The notes beneath the pieces were generated by a model. The model was given only the letters and a program-made list of their open reading frames with translations, was not told where the DNA came from and did no database searches. Source: Pantoea rwandensis (GTDB taxonomy: Bacteria; Pseudomonadota; Gammaproteobacteria; Enterobacterales; Enterobacteriaceae). Taken from it: a stretch of 64,000 bases of DNA. Made by a program: the position numbers and the translations under genes. Below, in pieces: positions 16,678-25,806 of this stretch. The DNA lies in assembly GCF_002095475.1 (NCBI RefSeq), contig NZ_MLFR01000011.1:1-64000 (forward strand). The letters are read 5' to 3'. Position 1 is the stretch's first letter; each line of letters starts with the position of its first letter.

Positions 16678-18030
16678 GTGTCCAACCGATCTTTTATTGA
16701 ACGTTATGTGTTGCCCGCAGCGCTGAAAGTCGCTGGCCAGAAGCATGTGCTCTCGGTGCGCGACGGCATCATTCTCAACATGCCATTTATGTTGATTGGC
16801 AGCTTCTTCCTGATTTTCGCCTACCTACCGATACCCGCATGGGGCCATTTGATGGCGGATCTGTTTGGTGATAGCTGGCGCAACAAACTGCTCTATCCGG
16901 TGCGCGCCACCTACGACATCATGGCGCTGATCTCCAGCTTCGGTATCGCCTATCGACTGGCGGAGAAGTACCGCACGCTGGACCCGTTAACCAGCGGTGC
17001 AATGGCATTAGTCGCCTTTGTGATGACCATTCCGCAGCAGACGCTTTTTGCTCCGGTAGAAGGCGCACCTACACAGCTGGTGACGGGCGTATTGCCGATC
17101 TCGCTGATTGGCAGCCAGGGCTTGTTCGTGGCGATTGTGATTGCACTGATGTCGACGGAGATTTATCGCTTCGTCCACAGCCGCAATCTGGTGATTAAGA
17201 TGCCAGAAGGCGTGCCGCCCGCGGTGGCAAAATCCTTCCTCGCGCTGGTGCCGGGCTTTTGCGTGTTGGCGGTGGTGCTGGTGATCCGCCTCGTGGTAGA
17301 AGCCTCACCTTTTGGCGATATCAACAACCTGATCGCCACCGTGATTGGCTTGCCGATGCATCACGTTGGCGGCACGCTGCCCGGGATGATTTTCTCCGTG
17401 CTGCTGATCGGCATTCTCTGGACGCTTGGATTACACGGCGATGCCATTGTACTGGTGTTTATCCAGCCAGTGTGGCTCTCCAACATGAGTGAAAACCTTG
17501 AGGCGTTCCAGCACAACCAGCCGATTCCCCACATCTTCACGCAGCAGTTTTATGATTTGTGGATAGCGCCCGGCGGCACTGGCGCCCTGCTGGGGTTAGT
17601 GATTTTTATGCTGATTCGCTCACGCAGTCGTCAGATGAAGCAACTCGGTAAAATTGCTGGACCGGCAGCTCTGTTTAACATCAGTGAGCCACTGGTGTTT
17701 GGTATTCCGCTGGTGATGAACCCCTACCTGTTCCTGCCGTTTATTCTGACGCCAGTGGTGCTGGTAATTGTTTCTTGGGCAGCCATGACCACCGGCTTGG
17801 TTGCTCCACCTGCCGGCATTGCCCTGCCATTCACTACCCCGATATTTGTCAGCGGTTATCTGGCTACCGGCGGCCATATTTCCGGCACCGTATTGCAGGT
17901 GGTGAACTTGGCGATTTCGATGGTGATCTACTATCCGTTCTTCCGTATCTGGGATCGTCTTAAGTATCGCGAAGAGCAGCAAAGCGAACAGCAGGCGCAG
18001 GCTGTGGCGGGGAGTGTCGTGGTTTCATAG
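16678..18030 (+). CDS. PTS EIIC, lactose/cellobiose family
   Basis: Inner-membrane sugar channel of 450 aa. HVLSVRDGIILNMPFMLIGSFF, the amphipathic N-terminal start of the family, precedes about ten hydrophobic segments. FNISEPLVFGIPLVMNPYLFLPFIL is the conserved substrate-site loop with the key glutamate. The start is GTG at 16678 after GAGGAGG; no in-frame ATG upstream keeps the right beginning. With the IIB and IIA proteins it forms one complete permease, so no other PTS gene is needed. Confidence 0.92.
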   Translation: MSNRSFIERYVLPAALKVAGQKHVLSVRDGIILNMPFMLIGSFFLIFAYLPIPAWGHLMADLFGDSWRNKLLYPVRATYDIMALISSFGIAYRLAEKYRTLDPLTSGAMALVAFVMTIPQQTLFAPVEGAPTQLVTGVLPISLIGSQGLFVAIVIALMSTEIYRFVHSRNLVIKMPEGVPPAVAKSFLALVPGFCVLAVVLVIRLVVEASPFGDINNLIATVIGLPMHHVGGTLPGMIFSVLLIGILWTLGLHGDAIVLVFIQPVWLSNMSENLEAFQHNQPIPHIFTQQFYDLWIAPGGTGALLGLVIFMLIRSRSRQMKQLGKIAGPAALFNISEPLVFGIPLVMNPYLFLPFILTPVVLVIVSWAAMTTGLVAPPAGIALPFTTPIFVSGYLATGGHISGTVLQVVNLAISMVIYYPFFRIWDRLKYREEQQSEQQAQAVAGSVVVS

Positions 18031-18077
18031 TTCAAGGCCAATCACTGGGCACCCTACTAAATCCGCTCCACGGTTTT

Positions 18078-18230
18078 GTAGGGTTGCCATTTATGGTGCA
18101 ATGCTTGAGTGCGTTTCGGTCGCCATTAATGGCGACCCTACAATTTTTGGTGCGGTTTTCGTAGGGGGGCGCATTCATGCGTACCGGCTTAAATACGCAC
18201 TCATTGGTTTAAGTGAGCGGCATTACACCC
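18078..18230. repeat. REP cluster with a longer conserved flank
   Basis: Three palindromes: direct at 18078-18101 (GTAG head, degenerate stem), inverted at 18118-18141 (GGTCGCC/GGCGACC, ending CTAC) and direct at 18161-18185 (GTAG head, GCGCATTCATGCG core). The 3' flank up to about 18230 (CACTCATTGG, TTAAGTGAGCGGCATTAC) recurs, reverse-complemented, beside the repeat at 51440-51548, so the repeated unit exceeds the palindromes. The 350-bp gap holds no gene. Confidence 0.75.
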
Positions 18231-18380
18231 TTTATGGCGACAGTGAATAAACGCCGACTCCATTCTTCCACTTTCCGCAATAATGACTTCGCAAACCTGG
18301 CTATTCTGCCGCGCAACAGGCTGTGACAACCTTTAGACAGCGTTCGGGATCACCCCGGCCACCAATAAAGGACATCACTG

Positions 18381-18998
18381 ATGAAACTCTACCACTTCCC
18401 ACTTTCTGGCCATGCGCACCGTGCGCGTCTGTTCCTGTCTTTGCTCGACCTGCCACACGAGGTCATCGATGTTGACCTTGCCAACGGTGAACATAAATCC
18501 CCGGCGTTTCTCGCCATCAACCCTTTCGGTCAGGTGCCAGTGCTGGAAGATGAAGGCGTTTATATCTCTGACTCCAATGCCATTCTGGTTTATCTGGCGA
18601 AAAAATCGGGTCGCAGTGAATGGCTGCCAGAAGATCCCTTGGGTGCAGCTCAGGTACAGCGCTGGTTATCTGTGGCGGCTGGTGAGCTGGCCTATGGCCC
18701 CTGCGCGGCACGCCTGATTACCGTGTTTGGTCGTTCATTTAATCCAGACGAAGTGATCGCCCGTGCGCATACCCTTTTGGCATTGATGGAGCAGCATCTG
18801 ACCGGGCGCGACTGGCTGGTTGGCGATCATCCCACCGTTGCGGATGTCGCTCAGTACAGCTATCTCGTTGGCGCGCCGGAGGGCAATGTCGATCTTTCCG
18901 GCTATCCGGCGGTCAATGCGCTGCTGCGCCGTATCGAAGCGCTGCCAGGCTTTGTTCCTTTCCCGCAAACCGCTGCCGGTCTGCGCAGCATCGCGTGA
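18381..18998 (+). CDS. Glutathione S-transferase
   Basis: Cytoplasmic protein of 205 aa with the two-domain GST layout. The thioredoxin-like N-terminal domain (about 1-80) starts [22 protein letters not shown] and has the cis-proline loop FGQVPVLED and the glutathione-binding [11 protein letters not shown]. The helical C-terminal domain has [18 protein letters not shown], the folding N-cap motif. It is 10 bp before the redox fusion gene and probably shares its operon. A detoxification role is likely; the electrophilic substrate is unknown. Confidence 0.9.
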   Translation: MKLYHFPLSGHAHRARLFLSLLDLPHEVIDVDLANGEHKSPAFLAINPFGQVPVLEDEGVYISDSNAILVYLAKKSGRSEWLPEDPLGAAQVQRWLSVAAGELAYGPCAARLITVFGRSFNPDEVIARAHTLLALMEQHLTGRDWLVGDHPTVADVAQYSYLVGAPEGNVDLSGYPAVNALLRRIEALPGFVPFPQTAAGLRSIA

Positions 18999-19008
18999 GT
19001 GAACCATC

Positions 19009-21051
19009 ATGGGCGAGAAACTTCCGGTATGGCATGCAGGTGAGCTAGCCCTGCAACAGCAAGCAGGCGTGGCCGAGCGCATGGCAGAGGTTGGCCAGCG
19101 CGTGATTCGCGACTATATGCCTGACCAGCATCGCGATTTTTACGCACAACTGCCGTTTATCGTGCTGGGAAGCGTCGATAAACAGGGTGATGCCTGGGCC
19201 ACGCTGCTGGAAGGCCAACCCGGTTTTATTTTCTCGCCCAATGCCACCATGCTGGATATTGAAGCCTACCCGGACGCCAGCGATCCTGCTGCGGAGGGGA
19301 TCGCTGATGGCGCGCCGGTTGGTTTGCTCGGTATCGAATTGCACACGCGCCGCCGTAACCGCATGAATGGCGTGCTCAGCGCCATTGGCGGCGGTTTTCG
19401 TGTGCAGGTGATGCAGAGTTTTGGCAACTGCCCGCGCTATATTCAGCTACGAGACTTCCGCTTCGCGCATTTGCCCGGCGAACCGTTTCACGGCGAGGTC
19501 GAGGAGATGACCACGCTGGATGAGGCGGCACACACCACTATCAACAACGCGGATGCATTTTACGTTGCCACTTACGCTGAGCAGCAGGTGGATGCCTCAC
19601 ATCGCGGTGGCAAACCTGGCTTTGTGCGCGTGAGTGACGACGGTCTGCTGACCATTCCCGATTTTAACGGCAACCTGTTCTTCTCCACGTTGGGTAACAT
19701 CCACCAGAACGGCAAAGCTGGGCTGCTGTTTGTCGATTATCGCAGCGGCGATACGCTGCAAATGACCGGTGATGCCAGCGTGATCCTCGACGCGCCGGAA
19801 ATCGCTGCATTCCAGGGTGCCGAACGGCTGTGGACCTTCCGCGCTCGCCGTATTGTGCGTCGTCGTGCCGCCCTCGCCTTACGCTGGCAAACCGCGCCGG
19901 ATGGTGTCTCACCAGCATCAGAGATTACGGGCGACTGGCAGTCTGCCGCCGAACGCCTGCGCGCCAGCGAACTGGCGCAGCGCTGGCGCCCCTTTAAAGT
20001 GACGAAGATTATCGATGAAAGCGCGTCGATTCGTTCGTTTCATCTGATGCCGGATGATGGCGCCGGATTACTGCCGCATCAGGCCGGGCAACATCTGCCC
20101 ATTCGCGTGCAGTTGCCCGATACAGAGAAACCACTGATTCGCCACTATACCTTGTCCGTGGCGCCGTCAGACGGTTTTTATCGCATCAGCGTCAAGCGCG
20201 ATGGCGTGGTATCGCGCTATCTGCTCGATCATCTTCGGGTCGGCGATCAAATTGAAACCCGTGCGCCTGCCGGTGATTTCATTATCGATGCCCAGGAAAC
20301 TCGTCCGGCGGTGTTGATCGCAGCTGGCGTGGGCATTACCCCGATGTTGGCGATGCTGCGTCACCTGGTTTATGAAGGACGCCGCAAGCAGCGCATGCGC
20401 CCAACCTATTTTATTCAGTCAGCACGGAGCAAAGCTGAACGTCCTTTTGTGCGCGAGTTGGATGCGCTGCTAGCGGCTGCACAGGGCGCGTTCAAGCTGG
20501 TGCGCGTGCTGAGCCAGACGGACGAGGCGGAGCAGGGTTTTGATTACGATATCGCTGGGCGCATTGATATGGCGCTGCTCTCCCAGATGCTGCCGTTCAA
20601 CGATTACGACTTTTACCTGTGCGGACCGCCGCAGTTTACACAGGCAATGTATGACGGGTTGCGCAGCTACAACATCGCCGACAAGCGTATTCACGCCGAG
20701 GCTTTTGGCCCCTCATCGCTGCAACGACATGAAGATGCTGCTGAACCCAAAACACAGTTGCCACCGGTCTCAACCAGCGATGTGCCGATCAAATTTATGA
20801 CGTCACTGAAAGAGGCTCGCTGGACACCGCAAAGCGGATCACTGCTGGAACTGGCCGAAGCGCGGGGGTTAAGCCCGGAGTACAGCTGTCGCGAAGGGCA
20901 TTGTGGATCGTGTAAAACGCGATTAATTAAAGGAGCGGTGACCTACCCTACAGCGCCGACGGCAAGCGTTGCAGAAGGTGAGATATTGATCTGCTGCGCG
21001 CAGCCGGCACAGCAGAATGGCGATATCGAGCCGATTCTGCTCGAAATATAG
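19009..21051 (+). CDS. PNPOx-like / ferredoxin reductase / [2Fe-2S] three-domain fusion
   Basis: Fusion protein of 680 aa. Residues about 40-310 form a split-barrel (pyridoxamine-phosphate-oxidase-like) domain with NLFFSTLGNIHQNGKAGLLF. Residues about 330-570 are an FNR-type reductase: RHYTLSV binds flavin, LIAAGVGITPMLAML and DFYLCGPPQF bind NAD(P)H. Residues about 590-680 form a plant-type ferredoxin with YSCREGHCGSCKTR and a final cysteine in ICCAQ, giving the four ligands of a [2Fe-2S] cluster. An electron chain NAD(P)H-flavin-FeS is therefore present in one chain. No oxygenase is adjacent; the GST gene is its only operon partner. Electron acceptor unknown. Confidence 0.85.
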   Translation: MGEKLPVWHAGELALQQQAGVAERMAEVGQRVIRDYMPDQHRDFYAQLPFIVLGSVDKQGDAWATLLEGQPGFIFSPNATMLDIEAYPDASDPAAEGIADGAPVGLLGIELHTRRRNRMNGVLSAIGGGFRVQVMQSFGNCPRYIQLRDFRFAHLPGEPFHGEVEEMTTLDEAAHTTINNADAFYVATYAEQQVDASHRGGKPGFVRVSDDGLLTIPDFNGNLFFSTLGNIHQNGKAGLLFVDYRSGDTLQMTGDASVILDAPEIAAFQGAERLWTFRARRIVRRRAALALRWQTAPDGVSPASEITGDWQSAAERLRASELAQRWRPFKVTKIIDESASIRSFHLMPDDGAGLLPHQAGQHLPIRVQLPDTEKPLIRHYTLSVAPSDGFYRISVKRDGVVSRYLLDHLRVGDQIETRAPAGDFIIDAQETRPAVLIAAGVGITPMLAMLRHLVYEGRRKQRMRPTYFIQSARSKAERPFVRELDALLAAAQGAFKLVRVLSQTDEAEQGFDYDIAGRIDMALLSQMLPFNDYDFYLCGPPQFTQAMYDGLRSYNIADKRIHAEAFGPSSLQRHEDAAEPKTQLPPVSTSDVPIKFMTSLKEARWTPQSGSLLELAEARGLSPEYSCREGHCGSCKTRLIKGAVTYPTAPTASVAEGEILICCAQPAQQNGDIEPILLEI

Positions 21052-21114
21052 CGTGGTATAGCGGTTCAGAGATTGTGAGGTCGTCTATCGCAATAGACAA
21101 CGGGTCACATGCGC

Positions 21115-21285
21115 TTATTTAACGCTATTTTTATTCTCAATCATCATGGACTTGCAGAAAATGCAGATCGCACCGTGAGGATTTTTTTGACTAACATCAA
21201 ATACCGACTTGCGATATTGGGAGCCCTGACATTGAGGGCACTTCATAAATTGAGTGAACAAATTAATATTAGAGACCTGTAACAT
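21115..21285 (-). CDS. ymcF: YmcF-like small cold-shock zinc-ribbon protein
   Basis: Protein of about 56 aa. The core [20 protein letters not shown] and the later CIFC motif form two CxxC pairs, a likely zinc ribbon, closely resembling E. coli YmcF/YnfQ, which are encoded beside cspG/cspI. The ATG at 21285 overlaps the end of the cold-shock gene by 17 bp, suggesting coupled translation; the ATG at 21246, giving 43 aa, is the alternative. Function is unknown in the family. Confidence 0.7.
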   Translation of the reverse strand: MLQVSNINLFTQFMKCPQCQGSQYRKSVFDVSQKNPHGAICIFCKSMMIENKNSVK

Positions 21286-21481
21286 GGGTTGCTGATGGGC
21301 CCTTTGGACCATCCTGAGTGGAGAATTCAACGCGCTGTCCTTCTTCAAGAGAACGATAATCACTACCTACTATAGCGGAGTAATGTACAAAAACATCTTT
21401 ACTACCATCTTCAGGTGAAATAAAGCCGAAGCCTTTTTCAGAATTAAACCACTTTACAGAGCCAAGAATTTTATTAGACAA
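21269..21481 (-). CDS. CspA-family cold-shock protein (TTG start)
   Basis: RNA/ssDNA-binding OB-fold protein of 70 aa. It contains [13 protein letters not shown] (RNP1) and [10 protein letters not shown] (RNP2) and ends [13 protein letters not shown], so family length and both ends are complete. The start is taken as TTG at 21481, preceded by AAAGGTAAT; this gives exactly the 70-residue CspA length, while upstream in-frame codons read non-homologous sequence. The leader is AT-rich, and a TGACGTATAC stretch on the minus strand near 21770-21780 resembles a cold box. The name within the CspA-I set cannot be fixed. Confidence 0.85.
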   Translation of the reverse strand: MSNKILGSVKWFNSEKGFGFISPEDGSKDVFVHYSAIVGSDYRSLEEGQRVEFSTQDGPKGPSATHVTGL

Positions 21482-21836
21482 AATTATTACCTTTTCAATA
21501 AGCCATACGGCTGGGATATCTGAATTGCAGGGAAAATTAGAACTGAGATAAAACTCAAAGAGAGAGGCTGTTTTTGGCACTAACGTAGATGAGAGATAAA
21601 ATTTGAACCAACTTTGAAACTGTCTGCATATCAGACTGAGATTTCATTTACGCATGCATCCCTGACGATTGCAAGACAAAAGATAAATAAAACACTAACT
21701 TAGGAGAAAACGCATCAAGCAATCACCATAAAATCATTTAAAACAATACGTTAACTAAAATTTAAAACGTGTATACGTCAGAGAAAGTTGTTAGTCAGCG
21801 TTTAATAGAGAGAAACCCAGCTAAAAGACAATAACG
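21482..21836 (-). promoter_or_regulatory. Cold-shock gene leader and promoter region
   Basis: AT-rich region without a gene, upstream of the TTG start of the cold-shock gene. Cold-shock genes of this family have long 5' leaders that act as temperature sensors. On the minus strand, CTGACGTATACACG near 21768-21781 partly matches the cold-box consensus, but it would imply a leader of about 300 nt, longer than the usual 145-160, so the assignment is tentative. Confidence 0.35.
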
Positions 21837-21867
21837 AAAAAATGCAGCCAGCACCCTTAAGTGGCTG
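21837..21867 (-). terminator. Terminator of the yhfL-like gene
   Basis: On the minus strand the stem CAGCCA / TGGCTG (21862-21867 with 21845-21850) is followed by CATTTTTT. It lies 22 bp after the lipoprotein stop, as expected for an intrinsic terminator. The stem is short (6 bp). Confidence 0.5.
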
Positions 21868-21888
21868 ACCGCATGCAAACAGTGCCGA

Positions 21889-22056
21889 TTATTTTGCTAC
21901 CGGCCCACAACCGCCAATCATTTTTGACACTGAAATAGCAGGATGGAGCAGATAATCGTAATCACAGTTTTTTTCTTTGTTATAAACACTTCCAGTGCAG
22001 CCGGAGAGAAAAGCCACTACCGCAGCAGCCATTGAAAACTTAACCAACTTATTCAT
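21889..22056 (-). CDS. yhfL: YhfL-like small lipoprotein
   Basis: Small lipoprotein of 55 aa. The signal peptide MNKLVKFSMAAAVVAFLSGC ends in a lipobox (LSGC) with Cys20 as lipidation site. The mature part, with NCDYDYLLHPAISVSKMIGGCG, matches E. coli YhfL in length and motif. The start at 22056 is chosen over an upstream in-frame ATG, which would bury the signal. Function is unknown; a single-gene unit, with a hairpin (ATGCTTGC/GCAAGCAT, 22112-22131) in its leader. Confidence 0.8.
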   Translation of the reverse strand: MNKLVKFSMAAAVVAFLSGCTGSVYNKEKNCDYDYLLHPAISVSKMIGGCGPVAK

Positions 22057-22840
22057 AATAACGCATCCATATGTTAATAGTTTAATTAAATAACACAGAC
22101 CACCTTCTACAATGCTTGCTTGAGCAAGCATCAACTGAGGATGATAAATCAAAAAAAATAAGAACTTTTCAGCTCCTACGAATTAAATTATCGCCCGATA
22201 ACCTTCATTAAAAAACGTCATCTGGTATCTATTTATTGGATCTTTAAATGAAAATCATGTAGTGGGAACCTGACAATATCCATCAATGTCAGAAAAATCT
22301 TCTTATGCATCATGTAATAGTAAGATAAACGATGCGCTAACTAACCTCTGAAGGCGATAAAAACCGTTGAAGCCAGCAATCTATCATGGATGGATTGTGA
22401 TTTCTGAAAGAGACATGAAAATGATGAAATCCAACAAAACAATGATCTGTAGAACATGTAAAGTCACTTATTATTTCATTACTTTATCGGCTGTTAAAAA
22501 TACATTGACAGACCTGACAGATGTTTTAGTCATGACTTAAACACTCATGTTGCTAAAATCATTTTATGGAATGAGGAAAGTTGTGCTGAAAGAATTCTCG
22601 ATCTAAATTTTTAAGATTCTGTCATCTGCGTTTTTAGTTATCACTAAAATTGACATATTAACAGTGGGATAATTAACGTTTATCGCTTGGGGTGAGTAAC
22701 GGATGAATAATGGTTTAGCATTTAATAGAGGAGGCCCTTCATAAGGTAAGTGAGACCAGATGAAGCAGGAAAAGATTCGCCTAACCGCATGCAAACCCCT
22801 CTCGTCCTGCAGTAATTCAGTTTCCCTACCGCACAAAAGC
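22057..22840. other. AT-rich gene-free region
   Basis: About 780 bp with no supportable gene. Composition is clearly AT-rich, unlike the flanking core genes. It holds the yhfL leader hairpin (22112-22131) and lies on the 3' side of the tRNA-Phe gene. I looked for a duplicated tRNA 3' end as a sign of integration and found none. A small RNA cannot be excluded. Confidence 0.35.
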
Positions 22841-22866
22841 AAAAACCCAGCCATAAAGGCTGGGTT
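22841..22866 (-). terminator. Terminator of the tRNA-Phe transcript
   Basis: Stem AACCCAGCC (22844-22852) / GGCTGGGTT (22858-22866), 5-nt loop, followed on the minus strand by a T-run (AAAAA at 22841-22845 on plus). It is 10 bp beyond the tRNA 3' end and fits an intrinsic terminator for that gene. Confidence 0.85.
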
Positions 22867-22876
22867 TTCAGAATGT

Positions 22877-22952
22877 TGGTGCCCGGACGCGGAATCGAAC
22901 CACGGACACGGGGATTTTCAATCCCCTGCTCTACCGACTGAGCTATCCGGGC
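22877..22952 (-). tRNA. tRNA-Phe (anticodon GAA)
   Basis: On the minus strand a 76-nt cloverleaf: acceptor GCCCGGA pairs with TCCGGGC, D-arm GCTCAGTCGGTAGAGC, anticodon arm GGGGATTGAAAATCCCC with GAA, and a T-arm with GGTTCGATTCC. CCA is encoded. It matches enterobacterial tRNA-Phe closely; the T-stem pairs GTGG / CCGC differ by compensatory change from the E. coli form as I recall it. A terminator follows. Confidence 0.97.
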
Positions 22953-23147
22953 AACGGGGCGCATTAAACCCTACTCAGGCCGCACCGTCAAACGCTTTTC
23001 AGCAAAAACACGCTGACTGCTGGCTTTTACAGCAACCTTCAGACCAACTGGTAAAAAAACTTCTGCAACTACTAACTTTAGTGGTGGATTTTTAACCGCA
23101 GGAGCCGATAACCGTGCTGACGACTAATACCAATAATAAGGTCCACC

Positions 23148-24470
23148 ATGTTCAGCACAATTACATCAGGAGTCTTGTCACGCCTTGCGTGGCAGAAACG
23201 CGGCCATAGCAGTGCAACGCTTAACTCGTTGCAGGATGCTATCGCCATGGTCGAATTCACACCGGAAGGCCAGATTCTCACGGCCAATGCGCTGTTCCTT
23301 GAGCGTATGGGCTACACACTGCCTGAGATTGTCGGCCAGCATCACAGCATCTTCTGTACTGAAGACCTGGTTCACTCACCGCAGTATCGTGATTTCTGGC
23401 GCCGTTTAAATCGTGGTGAAGGTTTTAGCGATAAATTCCTGCGCGTAGCCAAGAACAGCCGCCCAATCTGGCTGGAAGCCAACTATGTGCCGGTGCAGGA
23501 TCGCAGCGGCCGGGTGATCAAAATCGTTAAGCTGGCGAGCGACATTACGGCGCGCATCATAGATGCTCAGGAACAGCGCGCCATGACTGCCGCCATTGAA
23601 CGCTCCATGGCCGTTATCGCCTTCAACCTTAAAGGCGAAGTGTTGATGGCAAACGACAACTTCCTGAAAACCATGGGCTATCGTGCCAATGAAGTGGCCG
23701 GTGTACATCACAGCCAGTTTTGTCCTGTGGAGATGCGTAACAGCGAAGCGTATCGCCGCTTCTGGCATAAGTTGAATCAGGGCGAGTATATCTCCGGTCA
23801 GTTTGAACGCATCAACAAGCAGGGGCGCACCGTGTGGCTGCGTGCGACTTACAACCCGGTGTTTAACGAGGCGGGAGAACTCTACAAAGTGGTGAAGTTC
23901 GCCACCGATGTCACCGCTCAGGTCGAGAAAAACCAGTTGGAGCGTGAAGCGGCGCAGCAGGCCTATCAAACTGCGCTGCAAACCAGCGAAAGCACCCGCC
24001 TCGGTGCGACGGTGATTGAGAACAGCGTGCAGACCATCAACGAGCTGGCGGGCGAGCTGCACGGCATTTCCGGCGATATTAATAACTTGAGCGAGTCTTC
24101 CGATCGCATCGGTGCGATTGTCGCGAGCATTCGCCGCATCGCCGATCAAACCAACCTGCTAGCGCTGAATGCTGCGGTAGAAGCCGCGCGCGCCGGTGAA
24201 CATGGCCGCAGTTTTGCCGTGGTCGCCAATGAGGTACGCACGCTGGCGGCGAACATTAACCGCGCCACCACCGAGATCGAGAACAAGGTGCAGCAGAACC
24301 ATATGTTGGCGGAAAAAGCGCTGAAAGGCATCGAATCGAACCTTAAACGTGCCGATCATGGCGTGGTACTCGCCAAAGAAGCGGGTGGCGTGATCTCTGA
24401 AATTCGCGATAGCTCCAGCGAAGTGGTGCGGGCGATCAGTCATGTGGCTGAAGCCTTGAAAGAAGAGTAA
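23148..24470 (+). CDS. Soluble PAS-PAS methyl-accepting chemoreceptor (BdlA-like)
   Basis: Cytoplasmic chemoreceptor of 440 aa with no membrane segment. PAS1 spans about residues 25-130, PAS2 about 145-255 (both with WLEANYVPV or WLRATYNPV, then [10 protein letters not shown] or [10 protein letters not shown]), and the signalling module about 285-440. The module has the conserved hairpin tip [35 protein letters not shown]. No C-terminal CheR-binding pentapeptide is present. This layout and size match Pseudomonas BdlA, which links redox and cyclic-di-GMP state to biofilm dispersal. It is followed after 101 bp by the siaABCD-like genes, making a shared role likely, though a strong hairpin separates them. 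Confidence 0.88.
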   Translation: MFSTITSGVLSRLAWQKRGHSSATLNSLQDAIAMVEFTPEGQILTANALFLERMGYTLPEIVGQHHSIFCTEDLVHSPQYRDFWRRLNRGEGFSDKFLRVAKNSRPIWLEANYVPVQDRSGRVIKIVKLASDITARIIDAQEQRAMTAAIERSMAVIAFNLKGEVLMANDNFLKTMGYRANEVAGVHHSQFCPVEMRNSEAYRRFWHKLNQGEYISGQFERINKQGRTVWLRATYNPVFNEAGELYKVVKFATDVTAQVEKNQLEREAAQQAYQTALQTSESTRLGATVIENSVQTINELAGELHGISGDINNLSESSDRIGAIVASIRRIADQTNLLALNAAVEAARAGEHGRSFAVVANEVRTLAANINRATTEIENKVQQNHMLAEKALKGIESNLKRADHGVVLAKEAGGVISEIRDSSSEVVRAISHVAEALKEE

Positions 24471-24492
24471 TTTTTCCTCTTAGCTCTTCTTC

Positions 24493-24534
24493 TACTGCAC
24501 TGCTGTGACATAAAACTGTCATGGCAGTGCAGTA
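24493..24534 (+). other. 18-bp hairpin between the chemoreceptor and the sia-like genes
   Basis: TACTGCACTGC (24493-24503) pairs with GCAGTGCAGTA (24524-24534), and the inner TGTGACA/TGTCATG extends the stem to 18 bp including two G-U pairs, with a 6-nt loop. No T-run follows on either strand, so this may be an RNA-processing or stability element, or an operator, rather than a simple terminator. Confidence 0.65.
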
Positions 24535-24571
24535 ATCTAGGATAATTCCTAACCAATGCCAGAATACTCCC

Positions 24572-25795
24572 ATGCAGTTGCCTGATTTACGCGCAGGATT
24601 AGCCTCCTTGTCGAGCCGTTCCCGTGCGCGTTCGCTGTGCATTGAAGTGCCGTTTGTTAGTCCAGCCATGGACAACACCGCAGTGATGGCGTTGTTTACG
24701 GAACACAAAGATTTGATTGGCTTGCCGGTGGTGGAGAACGGTACGCCGTTTGGCATGATAAACCGTCATATATTCCTGTCGCAGATGTCGCGCCCGTTCT
24801 TCCGCGAACTCTATGACCGCAAAAGCTGCATCGCGTTTATGGACAAAGAGCCGCTGGTAATCGATGCCGATACCGAGCTCGACCGGGTCGCGCAGCAGGT
24901 GGTGGCAACCGGCGATAAATCGGTAACTGACGGCTTTATCCTCACTGATCAAGGCCGCTACATTGGCATCGGTTTAGGTATCGACCTGATCCGTACCGTT
25001 TCCGATTTACAGGCGCAGCAGCATCAACAAATTTTGCAGAGCATCGATTATGCACGCGTGATTCAGGACGCGATGCTCGATCGCTCAAAGCAGCAAATGT
25101 CGCAGCAGCTCAACGACTGGTGCCTGTACTGGCAGCCACGCGATGGGGTGGGCGGCGATTATTATGCGTTCCATCAGGATGAACACGGCTGGTTGGCATT
25201 GATTGCCGACTGTACCGGCCACGGCATTCCGGGTGCCTTTATGACGGTAATCCTGCAATCGGCGTTGGAAAATGCCTTGCAGAAAAATCGTCGCGCACCG
25301 TCCGATCTGCTGCAATCACTCAATCGCCATATTAAGCAAACTCTCGGTCAGCTGAATGCCTCGCAGCAAACCTCATTATCCAATGACGGCTGTGATGCGA
25401 TTGCGCTGCACCTTGATAAGCAACAGCATCAACTCACTTGGGCCAGCGCACGTATGCACGCGCTGTTGCACCCTGCCGCTGGCGATGCGGAATCGCTAAA
25501 GGCCGATCGCGTTGGTGTGGGTTATACCGACACCCCGCAGGATTACATCTGGCCACAGCACCAGCGCACGCTCAATCCGGGCGACATGCTGCTGATCATG
25601 ACCGATGGCGTCACCGATCAGCCGGGCGGCGAGCGACACATTATGTTTGGCAAAAAGCGCATTCAGACGCTGGTAACGCAATATCAAACCCTGCCGATGA
25701 CCGAGCTGTCAGCGACCTTCGAGCAGGAATTTCTCAACTGGCAAGGCAACCAGCCGCGACGCGATGACGTCACCTGGTTTGGCTTCCGTTATTGA
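24572..25795 (+). CDS. SiaA-like PP2C phosphatase with N-terminal CBS-like domain
   Basis: Cytoplasmic Ser/Thr phosphatase of 407 aa. Residues about 20-145 resemble a CBS pair (LIGLPVVENGTPFGMINR and DGFILTDQGRYIGIGLGIDLI). A helical linker leads to a SpoIIE/PP2C domain (about 180-407) with metal-binding motifs DGVGGDYY (Asp191), ADCTGHGIPGA (Asp213), LIMTDGVTDQ and RRDDVTW. In the Pseudomonas SiaABCD switch, SiaA dephosphorylates SiaC; there it is a membrane sensor with a HAMP domain, here the sensory part is cytosolic. First gene of a four-gene set with short gaps or overlaps. The ribosome site is weak. Confidence 0.88.
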   Translation: MQLPDLRAGLASLSSRSRARSLCIEVPFVSPAMDNTAVMALFTEHKDLIGLPVVENGTPFGMINRHIFLSQMSRPFFRELYDRKSCIAFMDKEPLVIDADTELDRVAQQVVATGDKSVTDGFILTDQGRYIGIGLGIDLIRTVSDLQAQQHQQILQSIDYARVIQDAMLDRSKQQMSQQLNDWCLYWQPRDGVGGDYYAFHQDEHGWLALIADCTGHGIPGAFMTVILQSALENALQKNRRAPSDLLQSLNRHIKQTLGQLNASQQTSLSNDGCDAIALHLDKQQHQLTWASARMHALLHPAAGDAESLKADRVGVGYTDTPQDYIWPQHQRTLNPGDMLLIMTDGVTDQPGGERHIMFGKKRIQTLVTQYQTLPMTELSATFEQEFLNWQGNQPRRDDVTWFGFRY

Positions 25796-25806
25796 ATGAG
25801 CACCTT

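Noticed and set aside
22680..22720. GGGTGAGTAACG resembling a 16S rRNA segment
   Set aside because: A short chance match without flanking rRNA sequence.
22057..22876. Integrated island at the 3' side of tRNA-Phe
   Set aside because: No integrase and no duplicated tRNA 3' end seen in the AT-rich gap, only low GC.
23406..24149. 247-codon antisense frame in the chemoreceptor gene
   Set aside because: Shadow of the real gene, without start signals or similarity.
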